DNA of 64,000 nt from Rhodanobacter sp. C01 (GCF_002001045.1 NZ_MUNR01000011.1:310001-374000); one strand, 5' to 3'. Shown: positions 17,084 to 26,082, numbered from the stretch's first letter. Program-made: numbers and translations. The notes: a model not told the origin generated them from the sequence alone.

Positions 17084-17659
17084 GTGTTTGGTTGGTTCAC
17101 TTCAACGTCGTCGCTGATCTGCCATTCCTGCCGCGCTGTGCCAGCACAGCGCCGGTGGTTGTGCATGTCGCCAGAGCGGTTGGTACGCCAGTTGCCCTTG
17201 CTCGGTTGCGTGCTTTACGTGCCCAGGCGACCGACCGCGCTGGCCACGGAGTCCTGCATCAGCGGTGTTCTGCTGGCACATCGTGAGCTGGCGCCCTTGC
17301 TGTTAACCCGTTCGCTTGCCGCGGCCAGCGCGATTACCGAGGATGGCCCGCGCGAATGGCTGGAATGTATGGACGACCAGGGCCAGCTGCATGCGCGCCT
17401 GCATTTGCTGCCCGACACGGACTACCTGGCATGGGACGCCTTGCTGCAATTGGCCGACATGGAAGCGCCGACCATGCTGCTGCATGGGTATCGCAGCTTC
17501 CAACCGGGCGAGGCACGTCTGGTTTCCTTCCGTCATCGTGAACTGGCCGGCTTGAGCGTGCTGGAAGCAGCGCAACCGCAGGCAATTTCAAATCTGGGAC
17601 GGCAGATGGCGAAAAGGATTGCTCAGGCCGAAGCGATCGTGTTGCAGGGAGCAGCGTAA
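17084..17659 (+). CDS. unknown protein in the hemP operon
   Basis: I do not recognise this 191-residue protein. It has no clear transmembrane segment or signal peptide. Trp, His and Cys residues cluster near the N-terminus (FGWFTSTSSLICHSCRA), and the C-terminal part contains MLLHGYRSFQPGEARLVSF. It lies 130 nt behind hemP on the same strand, probably in the same Fur-controlled transcript, so a role in heme or iron handling is a reasonable guess. The start is uncertain: a GTG at 17084 with GGAG upstream is preferred. An ATG at 16988 (AGAGG upstream) would add 32 low-quality residues. Confidence 0.6.
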   Translation: MFGWFTSTSSLICHSCRAVPAQRRWLCMSPERLVRQLPLLGCVLYVPRRPTALATESCISGVLLAHRELAPLLLTRSLAAASAITEDGPREWLECMDDQGQLHARLHLLPDTDYLAWDALLQLADMEAPTMLLHGYRSFQPGEARLVSFRHRELAGLSVLEAAQPQAISNLGRQMAKRIAQAEAIVLQGAA

Positions 17660-17670
17660 TGATGGCGCCT

Positions 17671-17701
17671 CGCCCGATCCGGCGCGGCGCCGGATCGGGC
17701 G
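17671..17701. terminator. bidirectional hairpin between convergent genes
   Basis: A 13-bp perfect inverted repeat (CGCCCGATCCGGC and GCCGGATCGGGCG, 5-nt loop) lies between the ends of the hemP-linked gene and the minus-strand peptidase. Position and stability fit a shared terminator, although there is no T-run. Confidence 0.6.
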
Positions 17702-17728
17702 ACGCAGCAGCAATCGGCATGCCGGGCC

Positions 17729-19651
17729 TTATGGTGCGGGTGCAGGCAACGGCGTGCGCTCGAGTTCGATGAGCGCGGCAAGTTGCTCCAGTGCAGGCTT
17801 ATGCTTCATTTCCAGCAAAAACTGCCAGCTTGCCAATACCCGCCGATACAGCAGCAGGCGCGCCGCCGCAATGTCGCGGCCGGGCCTTGGCGGTTTCGGC
17901 GGTGGCTGCTTGCCTGCCTGCGCGGGTGCTGTTTCATCTTCATCGCTATCGGATGAGGAGTCTGGCATCAAACCCAGCACGACGATGGCGGCGGCTCTGA
18001 CTTTTTCGTCGGCGGATTTTTTCGCCCAGGCCAGGATCGCCTGATAGCGACGGCCGTCCCAGCTGGCGATAACTTTTGCCCGCGCCGGATCGAAGGTCGC
18101 CGGGTCGGCATAGCCGCTTTCGTAGTAGGCGAACAAATCCGGATCGATCGCGCTGGCCGGGTTGGTCGCGGACTCATCGCCCATGCTCCGCGCTGCTGTG
18201 GCTGCTTCCCGGAAATTCGCCAGGTCGCGCTCGTACGCCTGCACTGGCGCGGGCAGTTTCGACAACTCGCCTATGCTGAGCGCGTGCTGCCATGCCGGCT
18301 CGATCGTCTTGCCCCAGAGACTGCCAATCAGCATCTGATCGTTCATCTCCGCGTTGGTATCGCCGTCGGGATATCTACGTGCACGACTACTGGGTGAGCG
18401 CGTTGGCTGCGGTCGTATCGCTGATTCGAGTCCACTCTGCGGGGCATGGAGCAGATCTTTCAGGTTCGGATTGGCCTGCATCATGCGTTCCGCGTAGTGG
18501 CGAAATTCCTCGGCGCGCGCCTGCAGCGCCGCATCGGCGATCTGCGGAGCTGCACCGTCCATCGCCTGTCGGAAATGCGCCAGCGCTGGCTTGACCGTGG
18601 CGGCAACGTCGGGCGCACGCTCCATGCGTTCGATCGTCTGCGCCCAGTCCGCAAGGTATTGCTCCGAGGTCGAGCGTGGTTTGTCGATTGTCTGATCGAC
18701 CTGTACGGCCTGTACGTGAGCGTCGTAAAACGATGCACGCATCGGCAGCTTGCCGGGCTTGAGGGTGAATACGTCCAGGCCGGTCAGGTTTTCCGGCATG
18801 TAACGCTCATAGCCTGCCCATCGATCCGCCGACACATCGGACGTACAGCCCGAGGCGAAGGATTGATCGTCCGTCGCGGTGAAGCCTGCGGTGGTTGGCA
18901 ACCTCGAGGGATGGCTGACCGGGCGGGCCCAGCCGGGCGGCTTGGCGAACCACGCCGGGTCGGCGGCTTCTTCGCGTGGCAGACCCAGGTAGTGGAAGCC
19001 ACCCGAGAAGCACTGGCTCATGACGAATACCACCCATCCTCGGCCGAGGCCCGCAGACAGCCAGCGGCGAAGTTCGGCGACGCCCAGGGTTTCCGAGTAG
19101 CGGTAGTCGCGCCAGCCGTAGGGAATGGTCGGATCACGGTTCCAGCCCCACAAGCTGATGATGCTTTCGCCGGGCGAGTCTGCCGAGGGGCCGCCGTGGT
19201 CGCCGACGAACAGATAAAGCGTGCCGCCCTGCTTGACCGCGGGAAGAATCTCGTCGCGGAAGGCGCGTGCGATCTCATCGTGCCGGGCAGGCCGATTGTC
19301 CGGTAGCGCGCCGGCCATCCAGGTGGTGATGTCGCGGCCTTTCTCGTCCTTGCCGGTCTGCTCGACATCAAACAGCACAGGGGGCTTCCCGCTCTGGTTG
19401 CCCGCACCAAAGAACGTCCAGATCGACTTGTGCGGATAGTGCGCACGCAGATAAGTCACATAGGCGCGTGCCTGCAGATATTGCGAATAGTGGTTGCTGG
19501 CCGGATTGCCTCCCCCGGAAATCACCACGAAGGCATCCGTGGCCTGTGCGCTGCATGCGCTGCCGAGCAGGAGCGACAAGGTCATCAAAAGCAGCATCAG
19601 CGAGCGGCGGCGGGTAATCCATGAGTTGCGCACGATGGAGCGTCCAGTCAT
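17729..19651 (-). CDS. exported caspase/legumain-like (clan CD) cysteine peptidase
   Basis: The 640-residue protein starts with a basic stretch and a hydrophobic core (RRRSLMLLLMTLSLLLGSAC), then S-A-Q-A, so it is exported and possibly lipid-anchored at Cys33. The peptidase core carries the clan CD dyad: His152 in LYLFVGDHGGP and Cys214 in VVFVMSQCFSGG. The rest (about 230-640) is helical, Ala-rich and of unknown fold, with an acidic Pro-rich patch (SSSDSDEDE). Clan CD enzymes (legumain C13, gingipains, caspases) usually cut after Asn, Asp, Arg or Lys. It diverges from the sigma-54-controlled export operon across a 0.25-kb region. Confidence 0.75.
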   Translation of the reverse strand: MTGRSIVRNSWITRRRSLMLLLMTLSLLLGSACSAQATDAFVVISGGGNPASNHYSQYLQARAYVTYLRAHYPHKSIWTFFGAGNQSGKPPVLFDVEQTGKDEKGRDITTWMAGALPDNRPARHDEIARAFRDEILPAVKQGGTLYLFVGDHGGPSADSPGESIISLWGWNRDPTIPYGWRDYRYSETLGVAELRRWLSAGLGRGWVVFVMSQCFSGGFHYLGLPREEAADPAWFAKPPGWARPVSHPSRLPTTAGFTATDDQSFASGCTSDVSADRWAGYERYMPENLTGLDVFTLKPGKLPMRASFYDAHVQAVQVDQTIDKPRSTSEQYLADWAQTIERMERAPDVAATVKPALAHFRQAMDGAAPQIADAALQARAEEFRHYAERMMQANPNLKDLLHAPQSGLESAIRPQPTRSPSSRARRYPDGDTNAEMNDQMLIGSLWGKTIEPAWQHALSIGELSKLPAPVQAYERDLANFREAATAARSMGDESATNPASAIDPDLFAYYESGYADPATFDPARAKVIASWDGRRYQAILAWAKKSADEKVRAAAIVVLGLMPDSSSDSDEDETAPAQAGKQPPPKPPRPGRDIAAARLLLYRRVLASWQFLLEMKHKPALEQLAALIELERTPLPAPAP

Positions 19652-19744
19652 TGAACTTGCGGAACGTTAAGCGCGGATATGTGTGGCTGGCAAGGACGCC
19701 TGCCATGCGGCGATTTCCGGACCAGCGGTCGTGACCGCCTGCGG

Positions 19745-19780
19745 TGTCCTGTCCGTTTGTCCGTGGATTGTCCGCGGACA
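19745..19780 (+). promoter_or_regulatory. repeated TGTCC sites, candidate upstream activating sequence
   Basis: TGTCC occurs at 19745, 19750, 19758 and 19769. The last copy belongs to a perfect 12-bp palindrome, TGTCCGCGGACA (19769-19780), and the copy at 19758 begins a weaker match (TGTCCGTGGATT) one helical turn upstream. The array is centred about 100-110 bp before the start site predicted from the sigma-54 promoter at 19848, the usual place for an NtrC-type activator. The activator encoded at 42532 is the natural candidate. Confidence 0.5.
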
Positions 19781-19847
19781 CTCGATCTGCTTGAGACAGT
19801 CAGGTCAAGTTATTGAAAATATTGTGATATCCACGATGATTCATGGC

Positions 19848-19863
19848 TGGCATACGGATTGCA
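19848..19863 (+). promoter_or_regulatory. sigma-54 (-24/-12) promoter of the export operon
   Basis: TGGCATA-CGGA-TTGCA fits the sigma-54 consensus TGGCACG-N4-TTGCW, with GG (19849-19850) and GC (19861-19862) at the required 10-bp spacing. The predicted start is near 19874, about 30 nt before the adaptor gene. Confidence 0.7.
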
Positions 19864-19904
19864 AAGACCTCTGTGCAACCGCGCTGTCCGCGGCCAGGAA
19901 CGGC

Positions 19905-21179
19905 ATGATGATTCGCGATACTTCTGCACAAGACCGCATAGTCGAGGTCAAACCCAACCGCAAGCGCCGGCTGATCCTGCTGGGCGTCGGCATTGCCGTG
20001 CTGGGACTGCTGGCATGGCTGGCCCCGGGCATTGGCAGGCTGTTTTCCGCATCCGCTTCGGTCAGCAGTTCTCGGCTGGCGTTTGCCACCGTTGAACGTG
20101 GTCCGTTCGTGCGCGACATCGCTGCCGAAGGCAAGGTGGTTGCGGCGGTCAGTCCCACCTTGTACGCCACCTACGGTGGCGCAGTGACGCTGCAGGTGCA
20201 TGCAGGCGACACGGTGAAGAAGGGGCAGGTGCTCGCCGTGGTCGACAGCCCGGAGCTGCACAACAAGCTGGCACAGGAGCAGTCCAAGGCCGATGCGATG
20301 CAGGTCGACTATCTGCAGGCGCAGGTCGATGCACGCACCAAGCGCAGCGATCTGCAGAAGGCGTACGACAACGCGCAGATCGACGAGAAGAGTGCGGCAA
20401 CCACGCTGGACCGCACGCAGAAGGCGTTCGCCGCAGGCGCGGCCAAGGGCATCGAGGTCGACCAGGCCAAGGATGTGCTGGAAAAGGCGCGCATCACGCT
20501 GGCGCATGCCCAGTCCGATCTGGGCATGAACAACGACAGCCTGAAGTTCAACATCCAGTCGAAGAAACTGGCCCATGACAACCAGATGCTGGTGGTGCAG
20601 GACCTGCAACGCCAGGTCGACGACCTCAACGTGAAGTCGCCGGTGGATGGCCAGGTCGGCCAGCTGTTCATCGCCGAACGCGCCACCGTCGCGAAGGATG
20701 CCCAGTTGCTCAGCGTGATCGACCTGTCCGCGCTGCAGGTGGAGATGCAGGTGCCCGAGAGCTTCGCCCGCGACCTCGGCATCGGCATGTCCGGCGAGAT
20801 CAGCGGCAACGGCAATGTCTGGAAGGGTCTGGTCAGCGCAATCTCGCCCGAAGTCGTCAATGGCGAAGTGGCGGCGCGGCTGCGCTTCGACGGCCAGACC
20901 CCGAAGCAGTTGCGCCAGAACCAGCGCCTGTCCGTGCGCGTGCTGCTGGACAAGCGCGACAACGTGCTGACCGTGCAGCGCGGCTCGTTCGTCGACGAAT
21001 CCGGCGGCAGCTATGCCTACGTGGTGCGCAACGGCATCGCCACCAAGACCCCGATCCGCGTCGGTGCCAGCAGCATCGACAAGGTGGAGATTCTCGATGG
21101 CCTGAAGGAAGGCGACCGCATCGTCATCTCGGGTACTGACAGCTTCAAGAACGCACAGACGGTCGCGATCAGCAACTGA
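19905..21179 (+). CDS. periplasmic adaptor (HlyD/MacA family) of an ABC export system
   Basis: The 424-residue protein is a membrane-fusion protein. It has a short cytoplasmic tail, one N-terminal membrane anchor (LILLGVGIAVLGLLAWLAPG), and lipoyl half-motifs on either side of a long coiled coil (GGAVTLQVHAGDTVKKGQVL and KSPVDGQVGQLFIAERATV). Beta-barrel and membrane-proximal domains follow up to the C-terminus. It would link the inner-membrane ABC complex to the TolC-like protein. The start is one of two adjacent ATGs at 19905/19908 behind AGGAA. It is the first gene behind the sigma-54 promoter and the only adaptor in the locus. Confidence 0.92.
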   Translation: MMIRDTSAQDRIVEVKPNRKRRLILLGVGIAVLGLLAWLAPGIGRLFSASASVSSSRLAFATVERGPFVRDIAAEGKVVAAVSPTLYATYGGAVTLQVHAGDTVKKGQVLAVVDSPELHNKLAQEQSKADAMQVDYLQAQVDARTKRSDLQKAYDNAQIDEKSAATTLDRTQKAFAAGAAKGIEVDQAKDVLEKARITLAHAQSDLGMNNDSLKFNIQSKKLAHDNQMLVVQDLQRQVDDLNVKSPVDGQVGQLFIAERATVAKDAQLLSVIDLSALQVEMQVPESFARDLGIGMSGEISGNGNVWKGLVSAISPEVVNGEVAARLRFDGQTPKQLRQNQRLSVRVLLDKRDNVLTVQRGSFVDESGGSYAYVVRNGIATKTPIRVGASSIDKVEILDGLKEGDRIVISGTDSFKNAQTVAISN

Positions 21180-21242
21180 TTTGTGCAGTGACACCAGATC
21201 GGCGTTTTCCCGATTTCCGATTCCAACCACCGAGGAACAACC

Positions 21243-21965
21243 ATGCTGAAGATGACCCACCTGTCCAAGGTCTACCGCACTGAAGTGGTGGAGACCTATG
21301 CGCTGCGCGATTTCAACATCGACGTGAAGGAAGGCGAGTTCGTCGCCGTCACCGGTCCGTCCGGTTCCGGCAAGACCACTTTCCTGACCATCGCCGGTCT
21401 GCTGGAAACCTTCAGCGGTGGCGAGTACCACCTCGACGGCATCGAGGTGAGCAACCTCAATGACAACGCCCGCTCGAAGATCCGCAACGAGAAGATCGGC
21501 TTCATCTTCCAGGCCTTCAACCTGATTCCCGACCTCAACGTGTTCGACAACATCGAAGTGCCGTTGCGCTATCGCGGCATGAAGGCCGCCGAGCGCAAGC
21601 AGCGCATCATGGAGTCGCTCGAGCGCGTCGGTCTCGCGTCGCGCGCCAAGCATTACCCGGCCGAACTGTCCGGTGGTCAGCAACAGCGCGTGGCGATTGC
21701 CCGTGCGCTGGCCGGTTCGCCGCGCCTGCTGCTGGCGGATGAACCGACCGGCAACCTGGATACGCAGATGGCGCGCAGCGTGCTCGAACTGCTCGAGGAC
21801 ATCCATCGCGAAGGCGCCACCATCGTGATGGTCACGCACGATCCGGAACTGGCCGCACGCGCCCAGCGCAACGTGCACATCATCGACGGCCAGGTGGTGG
21901 AGCTGTCCGAAGACCCGCGTTTCCACGCCGCCGCGCAGTTGCACAGCGAAGCCCATTCGGGCTGA
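21243..21965 (+). CDS. ABC transporter ATP-binding protein (MacB/LolD type)
   Basis: This 240-residue nucleotide-binding protein has Walker A GPSGSGKTT (38-46), Q-loop FIFQAFNL, signature LSGGQQQRVAIARAL (142-156), Walker B LLLADEP (162-168) and H-loop His199. The adjoining sequences (NLDTQMARSVLELLEDIHREG) are those of the MacB/LolD/FtsE group, which pairs with FtsX-type permeases and works by mechanotransmission. It is the only ATPase in a locus with thirteen permease genes, so it presumably energises all of them. It lies 63 nt after the adaptor and 45 nt before the TolC-like gene. Confidence 0.95.
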   Translation: MLKMTHLSKVYRTEVVETYALRDFNIDVKEGEFVAVTGPSGSGKTTFLTIAGLLETFSGGEYHLDGIEVSNLNDNARSKIRNEKIGFIFQAFNLIPDLNVFDNIEVPLRYRGMKAAERKQRIMESLERVGLASRAKHYPAELSGGQQQRVAIARALAGSPRLLLADEPTGNLDTQMARSVLELLEDIHREGATIVMVTHDPELAARAQRNVHIIDGQVVELSEDPRFHAAAQLHSEAHSG

Positions 21966-22010
21966 GGCAACCGTGTACGCCGAGCCACTCATCGACTGCG
22001 AGAACCTTTC

Positions 22011-23354
22011 ATGCGAGTGAAGTTGTTGCCACTGCTGCTTTGCATGGTCCTGGCGCCGTTGCCGGGCCATGCCGAGGACCTGATGGATGCCTACCAGCAG
22101 GCCATCGCGAATGATCCGGTGCTGAGTACCGCCGATGCGGCGCGCCTGGTGGTGGCCGAGAACGTGCCACAGGCGCGCTCGGCCCTGCTGCCGCAGCTGT
22201 CGGTGGGCCTGGGGCTGGAGCAGATCCGCGGTGGAAACGGCTCCGTGACAAGCTCCAATGGCAATATCGTGGACACCGGCGCGACCGGCTACACGCGCGA
22301 GCGTGACCTCAGCGGCACGCTCAGCCAGCCCATCATCAACCTGTCCGCCATCGCCAGCCTCCAGGCGGCACGGGCCACCAGGGATTCGGGCGACCAGACC
22401 TACCAGGCGGCGTTGCAGAACCTCTACGCGCGTGTCTGCACGGCCTACTTCAATGTGCTGGTCGCACAGGACAACCTGGATGTCTATCGCTCCTACGAGG
22501 ACGCCTACAAGCAGGAGTTCGACCAGTCCAGCACGCGCTTCAAGAATGGTCTGGCCATGGCGGCCGACGTGAGCCAGTCGCAGGCTTACTACCTCTATAT
22601 CAAATCCGAGCGGATCACCGCGCAGGACATCTTGAAGGATGCGCAGCACGGCCTGGAGCAGATCACCGGCAAGCCGACCGGCACCTTGAAGAAGCTGCGC
22701 GAAGACCTGCCCATGCAGGCGCCTGTGCCGGCCGACGCCAAAGCCTGGGTCGACGCCGCGATGGAGAGCAATCCCACCATCCTTGCCGCGCGCTACACAG
22801 TGACGGCCGACGAACACAAGGTTTCGGCGGCACGCGCCGGACACCTGCCCACGCTAAACGCCACCGTGCAATACGGAAAATTCGGCACCTGGTCCAGCGC
22901 GGTGCCGGGTGCGGCCTCCTACGGACCGGGCGTGACCACCATCGGGCTGACGCTGAATGTGCCGATCTTCAGTGGTGGCCTTACCCAGTCGCAGGTGCGC
23001 CAGGCGATTGCCCAGCGCGACGAGGACCAGGGCACGCTGGAGAGTCAGCGCCGGCAGGCCGCGCGTGATGCCAGCAACTACTACAACCTGGTGATGGACG
23101 GCATCGAACAGGTGGAAGCGGCGCGCACGTCGGTGGAAGCGGGCCGCAAGTCGCTGGCGTCAATGCGCGCCGGCTACGAGATCGGCACGCAGAGCCTCAC
23201 CAACGTGGTGTTCGCGATCGAGCAGCTGGCGAACGTGCAGACCGAATACATCGTCGTGCGTCACCAGTTCATCCTCAACAAGCTGCTGCTCAAGCAGGTG
23301 GCGGGCAGTGTGGACATCCACGACCTGGAAGACATCAACCGGTTGCTGCAATGA
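22011..23354 (+). CDS. TolC-family outer membrane efflux protein
   Basis: The 447-residue precursor has a clear signal peptide (VKLLPLLLCMVLAPLPGHA). Two homologous TolC halves follow, each starting with the typical AYQQAIANDPVL-like or AAMESNPTILAARYTV helix and containing long coiled coils. It ends with YEIGTQSLTNVVFAIEQL and HDLEDINRLLQ-like residues, as in TolC relatives. It would form the outer-membrane channel of the tripartite exporter. Only one such gene serves the whole locus. It precedes the first permease by 63 nt. Confidence 0.93.
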   Translation: MRVKLLPLLLCMVLAPLPGHAEDLMDAYQQAIANDPVLSTADAARLVVAENVPQARSALLPQLSVGLGLEQIRGGNGSVTSSNGNIVDTGATGYTRERDLSGTLSQPIINLSAIASLQAARATRDSGDQTYQAALQNLYARVCTAYFNVLVAQDNLDVYRSYEDAYKQEFDQSSTRFKNGLAMAADVSQSQAYYLYIKSERITAQDILKDAQHGLEQITGKPTGTLKKLREDLPMQAPVPADAKAWVDAAMESNPTILAARYTVTADEHKVSAARAGHLPTLNATVQYGKFGTWSSAVPGAASYGPGVTTIGLTLNVPIFSGGLTQSQVRQAIAQRDEDQGTLESQRRQAARDASNYYNLVMDGIEQVEAARTSVEAGRKSLASMRAGYEIGTQSLTNVVFAIEQLANVQTEYIVVRHQFILNKLLLKQVAGSVDIHDLEDINRLLQ

Positions 23355-23417
23355 AGACCAGTCCATCCAGCAACGCATTGCGCGCTGAATATCGGCACCC
23401 ACGCGGAGGCATGAGCC

Positions 23418-24731
23418 ATGTTTGGCTACTACCTTGAACTGGGTCTGCGCAGCCTGCGGCGCAATCCTGCGCTCACCGCACTGATGGTGATGGCGATCGG
23501 TTTCGGCGTGGCTGCGTCGATGATCACCTGGTCGGTGTTCAGGGCGGTGTCGGGCAACCCGATTCCGGACAAGTCCGCGCAGCTGTTCACGCCGCAGGTT
23601 GACAGCTGGGGACCGCAGCAGAACCTCAAGGGCGAGCCGCCCGAAGCGCTGAACTATGTTGACGCCATGGCCCTGATGCGCACGCACGAGGCGAAGCGAC
23701 AGACGCTGCTGTATCCGGTGCAACTGTCGGTATTGCCTGGTGGTGACCGCAGTCTGCCGATCGCGGCGAACGGCTATGCAGTGTATGGCGACTTCTTTCC
23801 GATGTTCGAGGTGCCGTTCCTGTATGGCAGCGGCTGGAACACGGCCGACGACCAGGGACGCGAAGCGGTGGTGGTGCTCAGTGCGGAGTTCAATCAGAAG
23901 CTGTTTGACGGTGCCAATAGCGTGGGGCGTGAAGTTACCCTGGAAGGACACGATTACCGTGTCGTCGGCGTGACCGGACACTGGAACCCGCGGCCGCGCT
24001 TCTTCGCGTTGTTCGGCGGCAGCGGCCCGTTCTCCGATCCCACCGATTTCTACCTGCCGTTTACCCGTGCGCTGGATCTGCAGATTGATACGGCAGGCAA
24101 CAACAGCTGCCGCGGCTCGCTGACCTTCACGAACCGCAACGACTGGCTGCAGAGCAATTGCGTCTGGGTCAGCCCGTGGGTGGAACTGGACAGTGCGGCG
24201 GAGGTTGCCCGCTACCGCAGTTTCCTCGAAGCCTATGCCGCCGACCAGCAGCGGGCCGGGCGCTTTGCCTGGGCGCCCAACGTGCGTCTGCGCGACGTGA
24301 TGCAGTGGCTCGACTACGAACACGTGGTGCCGTCGGAGAGCAGCATCGCGCTGCTGGTCTCGCTTGGATTCTTCGCGATCTGCCTGGTCAACACCATCGG
24401 TCTGTTGCTGGCCAAGTTCCTGCGCCGCGCGAACGAGATCGGTGTGCGTCGCGCGCTGGGCGCCTCGCGCCGGGAGATCTACACGCAATACCTGATCGAA
24501 GCGGCCACGGTAGGTCTCGCCGGCGGCGTGCTGGGCCTGTTGTTCACCGCGTTGGGTGTGTCCGGCGTGGGCCTGTTGTTCCCCCCTGAGATCGCGCGGC
24601 TGGCGCATCTGGACCTCTCGCTGGTGGGACTGACCCTGGTCGTGGCCATCCTCGCCACCGTGGCAGCGGCGTTCTATCCCGCCTGGCGTGCTGCGAAGGT
24701 TCAGCCAGCCTGGCAACTGAAGTCCAACTAG
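23418..24731 (+). CDS. ABC permease A1 (MacB/FtsX type, clade I)
   Basis: First of six A-type permeases, 437 residues. One N-terminal membrane helix (about 18-45, ALTALMVMAIGFGVAASMI) is followed by a periplasmic MacB-type domain to about 310 and three C-terminal helices of the FtsX domain. The coupling segment is NEIGVRRALGASRREIYTQYL, and the end PAWRAAKVQPAWQLKSN is typical. Cys231 and Cys248 (CRGS and CVWV) in the periplasmic domain recur in A2-A4 and may form a disulfide. It is paired with B1, 15 nt downstream, and has no ATPase domain of its own. Confidence 0.93.
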   Translation: MFGYYLELGLRSLRRNPALTALMVMAIGFGVAASMITWSVFRAVSGNPIPDKSAQLFTPQVDSWGPQQNLKGEPPEALNYVDAMALMRTHEAKRQTLLYPVQLSVLPGGDRSLPIAANGYAVYGDFFPMFEVPFLYGSGWNTADDQGREAVVVLSAEFNQKLFDGANSVGREVTLEGHDYRVVGVTGHWNPRPRFFALFGGSGPFSDPTDFYLPFTRALDLQIDTAGNNSCRGSLTFTNRNDWLQSNCVWVSPWVELDSAAEVARYRSFLEAYAADQQRAGRFAWAPNVRLRDVMQWLDYEHVVPSESSIALLVSLGFFAICLVNTIGLLLAKFLRRANEIGVRRALGASRREIYTQYLIEAATVGLAGGVLGLLFTALGVSGVGLLFPPEIARLAHLDLSLVGLTLVVAILATVAAAFYPAWRAAKVQPAWQLKSN

Positions 24732-24746
24732 AGGAGGGCCCTGAAC

Positions 24747-25979
24747 ATGCATATCAAACCCATCCTCGCCGCACTGCGCCGTCACAAGGCCGGCACCGTG
24801 CTGATCGCGCTGCAGATCGCGCTGACCCTGGCGATCGTGTGCAACGCGCTGTTCATCATTCACCAGCGACTGGCACATCTGTCCGAACCCACCGGCGTCG
24901 ATGAAGCCAACTTGTTCGTGATCGAGAACCAGTGGGCAGGCCAGACGTCCAACCCGCAGATCGATGCGCAGATCCGGGCTGACCTCGTCGCATTGCGGCA
25001 ATTGCCCGGTGTGCGGGATGCGTCGCCTTCCAATGCCTACCCTTTGGAGGGCAGCGGCTGGGACGACTTCATCACGCTGACACCGGATCAGACGGAGAAG
25101 ACCACAGATGCGGCCGTCTATCTGGGTGACGAGCATCTGATCGACACGCTGGGTCTGCAGCTGGTCGCCGGGCGTAATTTCAGGGCTGACGAAGTCAACA
25201 GCGTCGGACTGCATCAGTACTCGGTTTCGCCGGTGGTCATCGTGACCAGGGCGCTGGCCGAACGTCTGTATCCGGACGGTTCGGCACTGGGCAAGCCGCT
25301 CTATGCGATGACATCGACGCCCAGCACCATTATCGGTGTAGTTGATCGTTTGCAGCGGCAAGGCATCGATGCCTGGTCTGACAGTTATGCCTATCAGTCG
25401 ATGCTGTGGCCGCAACGCCTGGACATGCCACGAGGCATCATCTACATCGTGCGTGCCAAACCGGGCCAGCTGGCTGCCGCGATGCGCGAGGCACCCGCGG
25501 CGCTGTACACGCAGAACCGCATGCGCATCATCGACCCCAAGAATGGCGTACTGAGCTTTGCCCAGGTGCGCGAACGTGCCTATGACAGCGACCGCGGCAT
25601 GGCGATCCTGATGGGCATCATCAGCGTGGTGCTGCTGGCGATCACCGCCGCGGGCATCGTGGGCCTCACCAGCTTCTGGGTTGGTCAGCGGCGCAGGCAG
25701 ATCGGCATTCGCCGTGCGCTGGGCGCGACGCGTAACGACATCCTCAACTATTTCCTCACCGAGAACCTGCTGATCGGGGCGATGGGTGTGCTGATCGGCG
25801 CGGTGCTGGCACTGGTCATCAACCTCTGGATGATCGCGCACGTCGAGATGTCGCGGCTGCCGCTGGCCTATGTGCTGGCTGGTGTGGTCATGCTCCTGCT
25901 GCTCGGTCAGGGCGCGGTGCTGGCGCCGGCGTTGCGCGCCTCGCATGTGTCGCCGGTGGAGGCAACGCGTTCGGTGTGA
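24747..25979 (+). CDS. ABC permease B1 (MacB/FtsX type, clade I)
   Basis: First B-type permease, 410 residues. B-types start M-x-(I/L)-x-P-I-(L/I)-A-A-L-R-(R/K)-H and have one N-terminal helix with the phrase LTLAIVCNALFIIHQ, a periplasmic domain, and three C-terminal helices. Here the FtsX part reads GIVGLTSFWVGQRRRQIGIR and GATRNDILNYFLTENLL, and the protein ends with ALRASHVSPVEATRSV. GAGGAGG lies before its ATG. B-types probably pair with the A-type protein just upstream as a heterodimer; that is inferred from gene order. Confidence 0.92.
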   Translation: MHIKPILAALRRHKAGTVLIALQIALTLAIVCNALFIIHQRLAHLSEPTGVDEANLFVIENQWAGQTSNPQIDAQIRADLVALRQLPGVRDASPSNAYPLEGSGWDDFITLTPDQTEKTTDAAVYLGDEHLIDTLGLQLVAGRNFRADEVNSVGLHQYSVSPVVIVTRALAERLYPDGSALGKPLYAMTSTPSTIIGVVDRLQRQGIDAWSDSYAYQSMLWPQRLDMPRGIIYIVRAKPGQLAAAMREAPAALYTQNRMRIIDPKNGVLSFAQVRERAYDSDRGMAILMGIISVVLLAITAAGIVGLTSFWVGQRRRQIGIRRALGATRNDILNYFLTENLLIGAMGVLIGAVLALVINLWMIAHVEMSRLPLAYVLAGVVMLLLLGQGAVLAPALRASHVSPVEATRSV

Positions 25980-25999
25980 GCGTCTGAAGAAAAAGCGAT

Positions 26000-26025
26000 G
26001 TCATTCCGGTTCGTGCCGGAATGAC
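26000..26025. repeat. GTCATTCC-type hairpin between permease pairs
   Basis: GTCATTCCGG and CCGGAATGAC form a perfect 10-bp stem with a 6-nt loop in the 103-nt gap between B1 and A2. It belongs to the same repeat family as 7893-7973. It could stabilise or terminate part of the long transcript. Confidence 0.75.
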
Positions 26026-26082
26026 GACAAAAGAAATCACCGCTGAGAGTGTCAGTCGGTTCAATCGATGGAGCTCCTTGAT

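Noticed and set aside
19800-25946. Very long minus-strand open frames (1014 and 928 codons) opposite the adaptor, TolC and permease genes
   Set aside because: They overlap several confirmed plus-strand genes across their ends and show the His/Gln/Arg-rich composition of antisense GC-rich frames.
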